The position numbers were made by a program, and so were the translations under genes. The notes beneath the pieces were generated by a model, which made no database searches, had not been told where the DNA came from, and worked only from the letters and a program-made list of their open reading frames with translations. A stretch of DNA of 45,985 bases from Candidatus Tabaqchalia intestinavium (GTDB lineage Bacteria > Bacillota > Clostridia > Oscillospirales > CAJFTT01). Shown here piece by piece: positions 1 to 7,120 of the stretch (within the stretch, counting starts at the first letter, position 1; every line of letters starts with the position of its first letter). The stretch spans positions 1 through 45,985 of the forward strand of contig CAJFTT010000051.1 of assembly GCA_904420005.1 (NCBI GenBank), given 5' to 3'.

Positions 1-1
1 G

Positions 2-439
2 AACCCGCTGGGTCAGGATATGGATGTGGAGACCTTCACGTTTGACACCATCAATGCCCGGTATATCCGCATCCTGATGGTGCAGGGTAAGGAATACGGT
101 GAAGAGGAAATAGACTGGAAAACCGATCCGTCCATTTGGGAGTTTGAAGTATACGGCACGATGCTGGGCGAGCCGGAGACGCCGGTCTCTTCCGAGGAGC
201 CTGTTTCTTCCGAAGAACCAGCTTCCTCGCAGGCCGCTTCTGAAAATGATGCTGTTTCTTCTTCTTCTTCTTCTTCGCAGGCGGCCGGTGTGACGAGCCG
301 GAACACTTCCAATACCTCCTCCACGGCGCAGTCGACCGACGGAAATGGCTGGATCATTGGCGTTGTGATTGGCGCGGTAGCCGTTGTGGCTGTGGTCGTG
401 GTTGTAGTGGTGGTCGTTGTCAAAAAGAAGAAAGCCTAA
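2..439 (+). CDS. C-terminal part of a membrane-anchored F5/8 type C (discoidin-like) surface protein
   Basis: Partial gene: the frame is open from base 2 and the start lies outside the window; 145 residues are visible. The first ~55 residues look like the end of a discoidin/F5-8C carbohydrate-binding fold (TFTFDTINARYIRI, then IWEFEVYG). A low-complexity Ser/Glu/Pro linker with SSEEP repeats and a run of seven Ser follows, then a single Val-rich membrane helix and the basic tail KKKKA. Topology is therefore an extracellular domain held by a C-terminal membrane anchor, with no LPXTG motif. The same C-terminal discoidin strands recur in the lipoprotein at 37599-38357, so the two are distant paralogues. 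Ligand unknown. The family call is by motif resemblance only. Confidence 0.7.
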   Translation, partial: NPLGQDMDVETFTFDTINARYIRILMVQGKEYGEEEIDWKTDPSIWEFEVYGTMLGEPETPVSSEEPVSSEEPASSQAASENDAVSSSSSSSQAAGVTSRNTSNTSSTAQSTDGNGWIIGVVIGAVAVVAVVVVVVVVVVKKKKA

Positions 440-486
440 TATAACGTAAAACCTAAGATCATTGATTCCTGTTTGGTGCATATCCA

Positions 487-520
487 CGCTGCTGTCGGGT
501 TCCCCGGCGGCAGCGTTTTT
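487..520 (+). terminator. Intrinsic terminator of the discoidin-like gene
   Basis: A 12-bp stem, CGCTGCTGTCGG paired with CCGGCGGCAGCG (two G.U pairs), has a 5-nt loop and is followed directly by TTTTT. It lies 48 bases after the stop codon. Confidence 0.85.
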
Positions 521-766
521 GTATTGGTACGCAGCGGAGAGAATATGACTGTGTTTCACCTGCCGGCTCCAGCGGCGCAACGCGCCATTTTTGTACACCT
601 TCATTGCCGGCTTGCTATGGAAGGGAAATGCCTATTGCGTATTACCTGAGCATAACAGGAAAAAGGCGCCGTCGTGTCTGCGCCATGGGTGCCCTCTTCC
701 CGCCAGAGCGCATGTTGGGTTCCCATGCGCCGGCAGTCGAAAGAGGTGCGCCGTGCCGCCGGCACG

Positions 767-806
767 AAAAAACGAGGGCCGCCCATATGAGGCTGGACGG
801 CTCTCG
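767..806 (-). terminator. Terminator of the MarR-ABC operon
   Basis: On the minus strand, CGAGAGCCGTCC pairs with GGGCGGCCCTCG (one mismatch, one wobble) and TTTTTT follows. It lies 20 bases past the stop of the second ABC gene. The plus strand also has a T-run after the stem (807-812), so it may work in both directions. Confidence 0.8.
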
Positions 807-825
807 CTTTTTGCAATTGGAACGT

Positions 826-2625
826 TTAGGATGCTTTCTCGAACTGGCTGTTGTAAAGATCTGCGTAAAATCCGCCTTTGGCCAGCAGCTCGGTGTGGGT
901 GCCCTGCTCGATGATGTCCCCGTCTTTCATCACCAGGATCAGATCGGCGTTTTTGATCGTGGACAGCCGATGGGCGATCACGAAGCTGGTGCGGTGGGCC
1001 GTCAGCTGGTCCATGGCCTTCTGCGTGATGAGCTCCGTACGGGTGTCCACCGAAGAGGTGGCCTCGTCGAGGATCAGCATGGGATTGTTCTGCACCATGG
1101 CGCGGGCAATGGTGAACAGCTGCTTCTGTCCGGCCGAGATGGCGACGCTGTCGTCCAGGACCGTGTCGAAGCCGTTGGGCAGCGTTTCGATAAAGTGGTA
1201 AATCCCGCAGGCCTTGCAGGCATTTTCGAGCGTCTCGTCGCTGACGCCGGCTTTGTTATAAACCAGATTCTCCCGCACGGTCCCTTCGAACATCCAGGTG
1301 TCCTGCAGCACCATGCTGAACAGGTTATGCACGCTTTCCCGGGTCATCTCCGAGGTGGGGATGCCGTCGATTTTGATGCTGCCGCTGTTGATTTCAAAAA
1401 AGCGCATCAGCAGGTTGACCATTGTGGTTTTGCCGGCGCCGGTGGGGCCGACGATGGCCACTTTCTGCCCCGGCTGGATATGCGCGGAGAAATCCTTGAT
1501 GATGATCTTTTCGGGATTGTCCGGGTAGCTGAAGCGCACATGCGAAAATTCCACTTCGCCCCGGACCTGCGCGGGCGCTTCCCGCTTGCCGGTTTCGTCC
1601 GGCAGCTCTTCCTCCTGCAGGAAATCGAAGATATGATCCCCCGCGGCGGCGGCCGTCTGCATCTGCGTCATGCCTTGGGCCAGCGTGCTCAGCGGCGAAG
1701 TGAACAGGCGCACATACAGGATGAACGCCACGATCACGCCGAAGGAGATCTGCCCGTTCATGGCCAGCGCCGAGCCCAGCACGCACACGACCACGTAGCC
1801 GAGGTTACCGACAATGTTCATCAGCGGCTGCATCACGCCGGACAGGAATTGGCTGCGCCAGTCGGCGTCGTACAGAATCCCGTTGAGGCTGCCGAAGGTA
1901 TGCTTGATTTTCCGGTTGGCGCGGGAAATGCGCACCACATCATGTCCGGAATACATCTCTTCAATATAGCCGTTGAGCGTACCGAGGTTTTCCTGGCGAG
2001 CGGAGAAATATTTCTGGGAACGCAGCATAACCACCGCCATGATCAGGAATCCCAGCAGCGTGACCCCGATGGCGGCCAGCGCCATGCGCCATTCGGTGAC
2101 GAACATCATGATCAGGCAGCCGATGAACTGGGCTGCGGCGCTGATGATCGACGGCAGGCTGTTGGCCAGCGCCTGCTGCAGGGTGCTCACGTCGTTGGTC
2201 ACCCGGCTGAGGATGTCACCGTGGGAGACGGTGTTGAAATATTTCATGGGTACGCAGTTGATTTTCCTCGAAAGGTCGCGGCGCAGGTCGCGGGAAAGCG
2301 CCAGCGTCACGGTGGACATGATATAATGCTCCACGTAGGTGAACAGCGCGCTGAATCCGTAAATAACCAGCAGCAGGATCCCGATGGAACCGATGGCGCT
2401 CAGATCAATTTCACCAAACAGAGCGTCCGAAATCAAGTCGGTGATCTGGCTGAGAAGATTAGGTCCGATGATCGTCAGGACGGCGCCGATCACCGCGAAC
2501 AGAAGGGCGATCGCCACGGGAAGTTTCAGTTTGCTCGAATAAGAGAACAGTTCCCGCAGGATGCCGTTGATTCCGCGCTTGCTTTTTTCTGCGGCATGCA
2601 TGCCGCGTTGGCCGAAGCTGCTCAT
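826..2625 (-). CDS. ABC exporter half-transporter, second subunit of a heterodimer
   Basis: This 599-residue type IV (MDR/BmrD-like) half-transporter has a six-helix permease domain (about 30-330) fused to an ATPase domain (about 355-590). Walker A GPTGAGKTT is near residue 392 and Walker B MLILDEATSSVD near 517, with the catalytic Glu present. The ABC signature is non-canonical, SAGQKQ instead of SGGQ, near 498. The upstream partner (2640-4400) has the opposite defect, so the two should form one degenerate and one competent ATP site, as in BmrCD and TM287/288. It starts 14 bases after the partner's stop, with an AAGGAGGG-type ribosome binding site. The substrate is probably a hydrophobic drug or lipid and cannot be read from sequence. 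Confidence 0.9.
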   Translation of the reverse strand: MSSFGQRGMHAAEKSKRGINGILRELFSYSSKLKLPVAIALLFAVIGAVLTIIGPNLLSQITDLISDALFGEIDLSAIGSIGILLLVIYGFSALFTYVEHYIMSTVTLALSRDLRRDLSRKINCVPMKYFNTVSHGDILSRVTNDVSTLQQALANSLPSIISAAAQFIGCLIMMFVTEWRMALAAIGVTLLGFLIMAVVMLRSQKYFSARQENLGTLNGYIEEMYSGHDVVRISRANRKIKHTFGSLNGILYDADWRSQFLSGVMQPLMNIVGNLGYVVVCVLGSALAMNGQISFGVIVAFILYVRLFTSPLSTLAQGMTQMQTAAAAGDHIFDFLQEEELPDETGKREAPAQVRGEVEFSHVRFSYPDNPEKIIIKDFSAHIQPGQKVAIVGPTGAGKTTMVNLLMRFFEINSGSIKIDGIPTSEMTRESVHNLFSMVLQDTWMFEGTVRENLVYNKAGVSDETLENACKACGIYHFIETLPNGFDTVLDDSVAISAGQKQLFTIARAMVQNNPMLILDEATSSVDTRTELITQKAMDQLTAHRTSFVIAHRLSTIKNADLILVMKDGDIIEQGTHTELLAKGGFYADLYNSQFEKAS

Positions 2626-2639
2626 TTTCCATCCCTCCT

Positions 2640-4400
2640 TTATGCGCCGAGCTCTTCTTTGGAGAGCTGCGACTGGGCGATTTCCTGATAGACCGGGCAG
2701 GTTTGCATGAGCTCGTCATGCGTGCCGATGCCGACGGCTCGGCCTTCGTCGAGCACGATGATCTTGTCGGCATGACGGATCGTGCCGATGCGCTGCGCGA
2801 CGATCAAACGGGTCGTATCTTTCAGCTGCGCGTCCAGACCGGCGCGCAGCGCGGCGTCCGTGCGGTAATCCAGCGCGGAAAACGAGTCGTCAAACACAAG
2901 GATTTCCGGCTTTCTCGCCAGGGCGCGCGCAATGGACAGCCGTTGCTTCTGCCCGCCGGACACGTTGGCGCCGCCCTGCGCGATGGGCGCATCGATGCCT
3001 TCCGGCAATTTCTGGACGAACTCTGTCGCCTGCGCCAGCGCCAGCGACTGCCGAACGGTATCGTCCGAGCCGTCGGCATGGCTCTCGCCGAACAGCACAT
3101 TGTCCCGGATGCTGCCGGAGAACAGGACGGCCTTCTGCGTGACGTAGCCGACACGGTCATACAGCGCGTCGAACGTATACTCCTTCACGTTCCGGCCATC
3201 CACCAGCACTTCGCCGGAGGTCGCGTCGTAAAACCGCGCGATCAGGCTGACCAGTGTGGTTTTGCCGCTGCCGGTGGCGCCGATGAACGCGACGGTTTCC
3301 CCGCGCTTGGCCGTGAAGCTGATATGGCACAGCACGTCCTTGTCCGTCGTGGGGTAATGGAACGACACGTCGCGGAATTCCACCGTACCCTGTTCCGGCG
3401 CATTGGTTTCCGTCCCTTCCTGCAGATGGGGGACCGTGTCCAGCACGGCGCAGATGCGCTGCGCCGATACCTGCGCCGCGGGCATGAGCATGATAATCAT
3501 GACCATCATCATGATCGACATGATCACATAGGTCGCGTAAGTGCCGAACACCACGATGTCGCTGAAGGTCGACAGACGAAGGGCCATATCGGCGGCGGGG
3601 ACGTTGTTGACGATCGCCGCGCCGACCCAGTAGATCACGAGCGACAGCGCGTTCATGGCCAGCGTGACCGCCGGCATCAGAATGGCAAAGGTGCGCTGGT
3701 TGAACAGCTGCGTGTTCATCAGCGTGACGTTGGCTTTCTCGAATTTTTCGTTCTGATATGCCTCTGCATTATAAGCATGCACCACGTTGATACCGGTCAG
3801 ATTTTCCCGGGCCACAAGGTTGATGTTGTCGGTGAGCTTCTGCACCCGACGCACGCGGGGCAGCACGACGACGATGATGATGACCATCATGGCCAGCAGC
3901 GCCACGACGAAGCCGGCGGTGATCATCGAGAGCGTCCAGCTCTTGTTGATGATCTTGATGACGGCCCAGACCGCCATGATGGGGGATTTGATGAGAATCT
4001 GCAGTCCCATGGAGACCAGCATCTGCACCTGCGTGATGTCGTTGGTGGTGCGGTTGATCAAGCTCGGCACGGAGAAGGACATCATCTCCTGCTGCCCGAA
4101 GTCGGCGATTTTGTTGAACACGGCTTCCCGGATGGAGAAGCCGAACCCGGCCGCGACTTTGGCGGTCAGGAACCCGCAGATCACGCACAGCACGGCGCTG
4201 GCCAGCGTGCAGCCGAGCATTTCGGCGCCGGTGCGCAGAATGTCGGACATCGTGCTGTCGGGGGACTTGATCAGGACTGTCAGGTTGCTCATGTAATCCG
4301 GCAGCCGCAGGTCAAAGTAGATCTGTCCGAGTACCAGCACGGCGCACAGGATGGCCATGAGCCATTCCTTGCCACGCATTTTTTTCAATAACCGAATCAT
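2640..4400 (-). CDS. ABC exporter half-transporter, first subunit of a heterodimer
   Basis: This 586-residue half-transporter has an N-terminal permease domain with six predicted helices and a C-terminal ATPase. Walker A GATGSGKTT is near residue 373 and the canonical signature VSGGQKQR near 482. Walker B ILVFDDSFSALD near 502 has Asp where the catalytic Glu is expected. That substitution marks the degenerate site of heterodimeric exporters and complements the odd signature of the downstream subunit. I chose the ATG at 4400 because AAGGAGG sits 5 bases upstream (4406-4412). A TTG at 4415 would overlap that ribosome binding site. It is preceded by a MarR regulator in the same direction, the usual arrangement for drug-inducible exporters. 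Confidence 0.9.
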   Translation of the reverse strand: MIRLLKKMRGKEWLMAILCAVLVLGQIYFDLRLPDYMSNLTVLIKSPDSTMSDILRTGAEMLGCTLASAVLCVICGFLTAKVAAGFGFSIREAVFNKIADFGQQEMMSFSVPSLINRTTNDITQVQMLVSMGLQILIKSPIMAVWAVIKIINKSWTLSMITAGFVVALLAMMVIIIVVVLPRVRRVQKLTDNINLVARENLTGINVVHAYNAEAYQNEKFEKANVTLMNTQLFNQRTFAILMPAVTLAMNALSLVIYWVGAAIVNNVPAADMALRLSTFSDIVVFGTYATYVIMSIMMMVMIIMLMPAAQVSAQRICAVLDTVPHLQEGTETNAPEQGTVEFRDVSFHYPTTDKDVLCHISFTAKRGETVAFIGATGSGKTTLVSLIARFYDATSGEVLVDGRNVKEYTFDALYDRVGYVTQKAVLFSGSIRDNVLFGESHADGSDDTVRQSLALAQATEFVQKLPEGIDAPIAQGGANVSGGQKQRLSIARALARKPEILVFDDSFSALDYRTDAALRAGLDAQLKDTTRLIVAQRIGTIRHADKIIVLDEGRAVGIGTHDELMQTCPVYQEIAQSQLSKEELGA

Positions 4401-4487
4401 GCTTACCTCCTTCAATTCTCTGCCCGAAAGGCCGGCAGGGCCCGGCCGCCGGGGTGATGTGGTTCCCGTGGGAAATGGTGGCGCCGC

Positions 4488-4928
4488 TCATCGCGAGCTC
4501 GTCGCGGCTTTAGCGTTTTTCGCGATGCGGTCGTTGAACCCGGCGAATTGCTCCAGCTCCTGCTCGGTGAACCCCTGGAAGATCTGTTCACGGAAGTGTT
4601 CCCGAACGGCTTCGATCTCCTGCGTGATGGGCGTTGCGCCGGCCGCAAGAGACAGGTGCATCCGTCTGCGGTCCGCCGTGTCTTGCCGCCGCTGAAGCAG
4701 CGATTTCTGAATCAGATTTTCCACCGCCTGCGAAACGTTGCTTTTGGAAAGCATACGCAGCTCCACAATGTCGGCGGCCGTGTCCCGGCCTGGATTGTTG
4801 TACAGGAAGCTGATGATGGTTACTTCCAGCGGCGTGAGCGCGTGCCGCTCGCAGATGGGTTTGAGCATATTGTCGTAGAGCCGCATGATCCGCCGGATGT
4901 TAACAAGCAGTGTGTTGGTCTGAGGCAT
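4488..4928 (-). CDS. MarR-family transcriptional regulator
   Basis: This 146-residue protein has the MarR winged-helix layout: N-terminal dimerisation helix, helix-turn-helix around residues 50-80 (ADIVELRMLSKSNVSQAVEN), a wing with the typical DTADRRR, and a C-terminal dimerisation helix. It is first in the operon with the two ABC half-transporters, so it most likely represses its own promoter and the exporter until a ligand binds. An AATAGTT inverted repeat just upstream (4980-5002) is a good operator candidate. The ligand is unknown. Confidence 0.9.
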   Translation of the reverse strand: MPQTNTLLVNIRRIMRLYDNMLKPICERHALTPLEVTIISFLYNNPGRDTAADIVELRMLSKSNVSQAVENLIQKSLLQRRQDTADRRRMHLSLAAGATPITQEIEAVREHFREQIFQGFTEQELEQFAGFNDRIAKNAKAATSSR

Positions 4929-4948
4929 AATCCATCCCTTTTCTTCAG

Positions 4949-5002
4949 AATAGTTCGGAAACGCACGGTTTTTATAAAGAATAGTTATTTCAACAAACTA
5001 TT
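4949..5002 (-). promoter_or_regulatory. Candidate MarR operator: three AATAGTT copies
   Basis: A perfect inverted repeat, AATAGTT (4980-4986) and AACTATT (4996-5002), has a 9-base spacer. A third direct copy lies at 4949-4955, nearer the MarR start at 4928. The TATAAA-like stretch between the copies on the minus strand suggests overlap with the promoter. Copy number, symmetry and position fit an autoregulatory site. Binding by this MarR protein is inference. Confidence 0.6.
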
Positions 5003-5134
5003 TTACTCGGAGAATTCTAGGAGTCAAGAGGAAAACGACTTCTTTTCAGAGTATTAACAGCAGCTTCATGAAACATGCCTGTTTTCTCTTGAATGGTGAA
5101 AAATTCTTTTTTCGCGTGCTGGACAATAAAAACC

Positions 5135-5180
5135 CAGTCCGCTGGAAACGAGATATAGACATCCCGTTACCGGTGGACTG
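5135..5180. other. Long imperfect hairpin, possible small structured RNA
   Basis: CAGTCCGCTGG (5135-5145) pairs with CCGGTGGACTG (5170-5180). Inside it AACG pairs with CGTT and GAT with ATC, separated by single 1x1 mismatches and closed by a 6-base loop (ATAGAC). The non-Watson-Crick positions in the outer stem are G.U if the plus strand is transcribed but A.C if the minus strand is, which favours a plus-strand RNA. On the minus strand it is followed by GGTTTTTATT, so a terminator reading is also possible. No promoter was recognised for it. Confidence 0.4.
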
Positions 5181-5300
5181 AGCAGAAAAATGCTTCTATG
5201 GACTCCATGCGCGGCGGACGATCTTCGGCCGGACAAAGGGCGCCGCGCCGGCCGGCATCTACGGGGCGCTCATGCAGCGCAACGCCGCGTCCCGCGCAGG

Positions 5301-5329
5301 AAAAAGCCCGTCCCTTACGAGGACGGGCT
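5301..5329 (-). terminator. Terminator of the nadE-ACT-DUF711 operon
   Basis: On the minus strand AGCCCGTCC and GGACGGGCT form a perfect 9-bp stem with a 7-base loop, followed by a T-run (5305-5301). It begins 10 bases after the DUF711 stop. Confidence 0.9.
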
Positions 5330-5338
5330 GCGAATTTG

Positions 5339-6697
5339 TCAGTTTTTCAGGCTCTGCAGCGGAGCGGGAATGCGGCCGCCGCGGGCGATGAATTTCTCCG
5401 GCGAGGCGGTGCGCACGGGCATCACCGGCCCGCTGCCGAGCAGGCCGCCGAAGGCCAGCTCCTCGCCCACCGTTTTTCCGATCGCGGGAATGAGCCGGCA
5501 GGCGGTCGTTTTGCTGTTGACCATGCCGATGGCCGCCTCGTCCGCAATGATCGCCGAGAGCACCGCGGCGCTGGTGTCGCCGGGGACGATGATCATGTCC
5601 AGGCCGACCGAGCAGACGCAGGTCATGGCCTCGAGCTTCTCGATGCACAGCACGCCTGCGCGCGCCGCGTCGATCATGCCGGCGTCTTCAGAAACAGGAA
5701 TGAACGCGCCGGACAGGCCGCCCACATGGGAGGAGGCCATGACGCCGCCTTTCTTGACCGCGTCGTTGAGCAGTGCGAGCGCGGCGGTCGTGCCGCAGGC
5801 GCCGCAGGTCTCCAGCCCCATTTCCTCGAGAATATGCGCGACGGAATCCCCCACCGCCGGAGTCGGCGCGAGAGAGAGATCCACGATGCCAAACGGCACC
5901 TCCAGGCGCCGGGCCGCCTCGGTCGCGACGAGCTGCCCCATGCGCGTGATCTTGAACGCTGTCTTTTTGACGATGTCGGCGATGCCGGTCAGATCACTGT
6001 CCGGCGCTTTGGCGAGCGCCGCGCGCACCACGCCCGGGCCCGATACGCCCACGTTGATGACGCATTCCGGCTCGCCCACGCCGTGGAACGCGCCTGCCAT
6101 GAAGGGGTTATCCTCCGGCGCGTTGCAGAACACCACGAGCTTGGCCGCGCCGATGCAGTTGCGGTCAGCCGTCAGCTCCGCGCTGCGGCGGATGATACCG
6201 CCCATTTGGCGCACGGCGTCCATGTTGATGCCCGACTTGGTTGTGCCGACGTTGACCGAGGCGCAGACGCATTCCGTCGTGGCCAGCGCCTCGGGGATGG
6301 AGTCGATGAACGCTTGCTCCGCACCGGCATAGCCCTTATGCACGAGCGCCGAGTAACCGCCGATGAAATTGACGCCGATGGTCGCGGCGGCGCGGTCGAG
6401 CGCGCGGGCGAGCTTGAGATAGTCGTGACTTTCGCAGCAGGAGGCCAGCATGGAAATGGGCGTGACGGACACGCGCTTATGGATGATAGGAATGCCGTAT
6501 TCCGTCTCGATCGCGTTGCCGGTCTCCACCAGGCGCGCCGCCTTGCGGCAGATCTTGTCGTAAATTTTCTGCGCCGCGCGGTCGATGTCGGAGTCGAAAC
6601 AGTCGAGCAGGGAAATGCCCATTGTGATGGTGCGAATGTCAAGATTCTCGTGCTCGATCATGGAGATGGTTTCCAGAATGTCATAGGAATTGAGCAT
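5339..6697 (-). CDS. DUF711/PFL family protein (UPF0210)
   Basis: This 452-residue protein matches the UPF0210 family at full length. The N-terminal stretch [20 protein letters not shown] followed by [10 protein letters not shown] is diagnostic. Members resemble glycyl-radical (PFL-like) enzymes in fold but lack an assigned reaction, and this one shows no glycyl-radical loop that I can recognise. It lies last in a minus-strand run with the ACT-domain protein, a pairing conserved across Firmicutes that implies a shared function, perhaps amino-acid sensing. Upstream spacing to the ACT gene is 113 bases, and its ribosome binding site is weak (GGAAG). Function unknown. Confidence 0.9.
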   Translation of the reverse strand: MLNSYDILETISMIEHENLDIRTITMGISLLDCFDSDIDRAAQKIYDKICRKAARLVETGNAIETEYGIPIIHKRVSVTPISMLASCCESHDYLKLARALDRAAATIGVNFIGGYSALVHKGYAGAEQAFIDSIPEALATTECVCASVNVGTTKSGINMDAVRQMGGIIRRSAELTADRNCIGAAKLVVFCNAPEDNPFMAGAFHGVGEPECVINVGVSGPGVVRAALAKAPDSDLTGIADIVKKTAFKITRMGQLVATEAARRLEVPFGIVDLSLAPTPAVGDSVAHILEEMGLETCGACGTTAALALLNDAVKKGGVMASSHVGGLSGAFIPVSEDAGMIDAARAGVLCIEKLEAMTCVCSVGLDMIIVPGDTSAAVLSAIIADEAAIGMVNSKTTACRLIPAIGKTVGEELAFGGLLGSGPVMPVRTASPEKFIARGGRIPAPLQSLKN

Positions 6698-6810
6698 GTT
6701 GCGCTTCCAGCCTTTCGGTCGCCGAGAACGGCGGATATTGGGTGGTTGCGGCGGCTTTTGCGCTGCCGCCGCGCGCCGGACCCCGCTGCGCGGGCCGGCC
6801 GGAGGGAGGG

Positions 6811-7080
6811 TCAGATGCGATGCATGGAATTGAAAATATCCTCATGCATGATATGCACCGACAGATGCATTTCCTCCCCGATGGCGGCCAGCGCCTCTTT
6901 GAGCTCGGGGATGGAGGCGGTCGCTTCGCTGATGTCCACCAGCATGATCATGGCGAACAGGTCGCGCAGAACACTCTGGGTGATGTCGAGGATATTGATG
7001 TTCTTCTTGCTGCACAGGTCGGAGACCCGCGCGATGATGCCGACGGCGTCGGATCCGATCACGGTGATTACGGCTCGCAT
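6811..7080 (-). CDS. ACT-domain regulatory protein (UPF0237)
   Basis: This 89-residue protein consists of one ACT domain: [20 protein letters not shown], a conserved [11 protein letters not shown] strand-loop, and a C-terminal helix. ACT domains bind amino acids or other small ligands and usually dimerise. The protein is small and soluble, and its gene is a conserved neighbour of DUF711 genes. A good AAAGGAG ribosome binding site lies 10 bases before the ATG. It starts 40 bases after the nadE stop, so it is probably co-transcribed from the nadE promoter. The ligand is not known. Confidence 0.92.
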   Translation of the reverse strand: MRAVITVIGSDAVGIIARVSDLCSKKNINILDITQSVLRDLFAMIMLVDISEATASIPELKEALAAIGEEMHLSVHIMHEDIFNSMHRI

Positions 7081-7120
7081 GGATGCATTTCTCCTTTTAG
7101 TAAATTTGAGCTTGCGGGGG

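Larger units (their letters stand above)
440..825. other. Convergent intergenic region, no gene seen
   Basis: This 386-base stretch separates two converging transcription units. It holds the plus-strand terminator at 487-520 and the minus-strand terminator at 767-806. A weaker minus-strand candidate lies at 661-685 (GGCGC stem followed by TTTTT on that strand). Short open frames cross it, but none has a ribosome binding site or recognisable protein. Confidence 0.6.
5003..5338. other. Intergenic region with hairpins, no gene seen
   Basis: This 336-base stretch lies between the divergent operator region of the MarR operon and the 3' end of the DUF711 gene. No open frame has a ribosome binding site or known motif. 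It contains the structured hairpin at 5135-5180 and the DUF711 terminator at 5301-5329. Confidence 0.5.

Noticed and set aside
604-2688. A 694-codon open frame on the plus strand opposite the ABC gene
   Set aside because: It is a G+C-driven mirror frame of a gene with clear ABC motifs. Its His/Gln/Asp-rich translation has no domain and no ribosome binding site.
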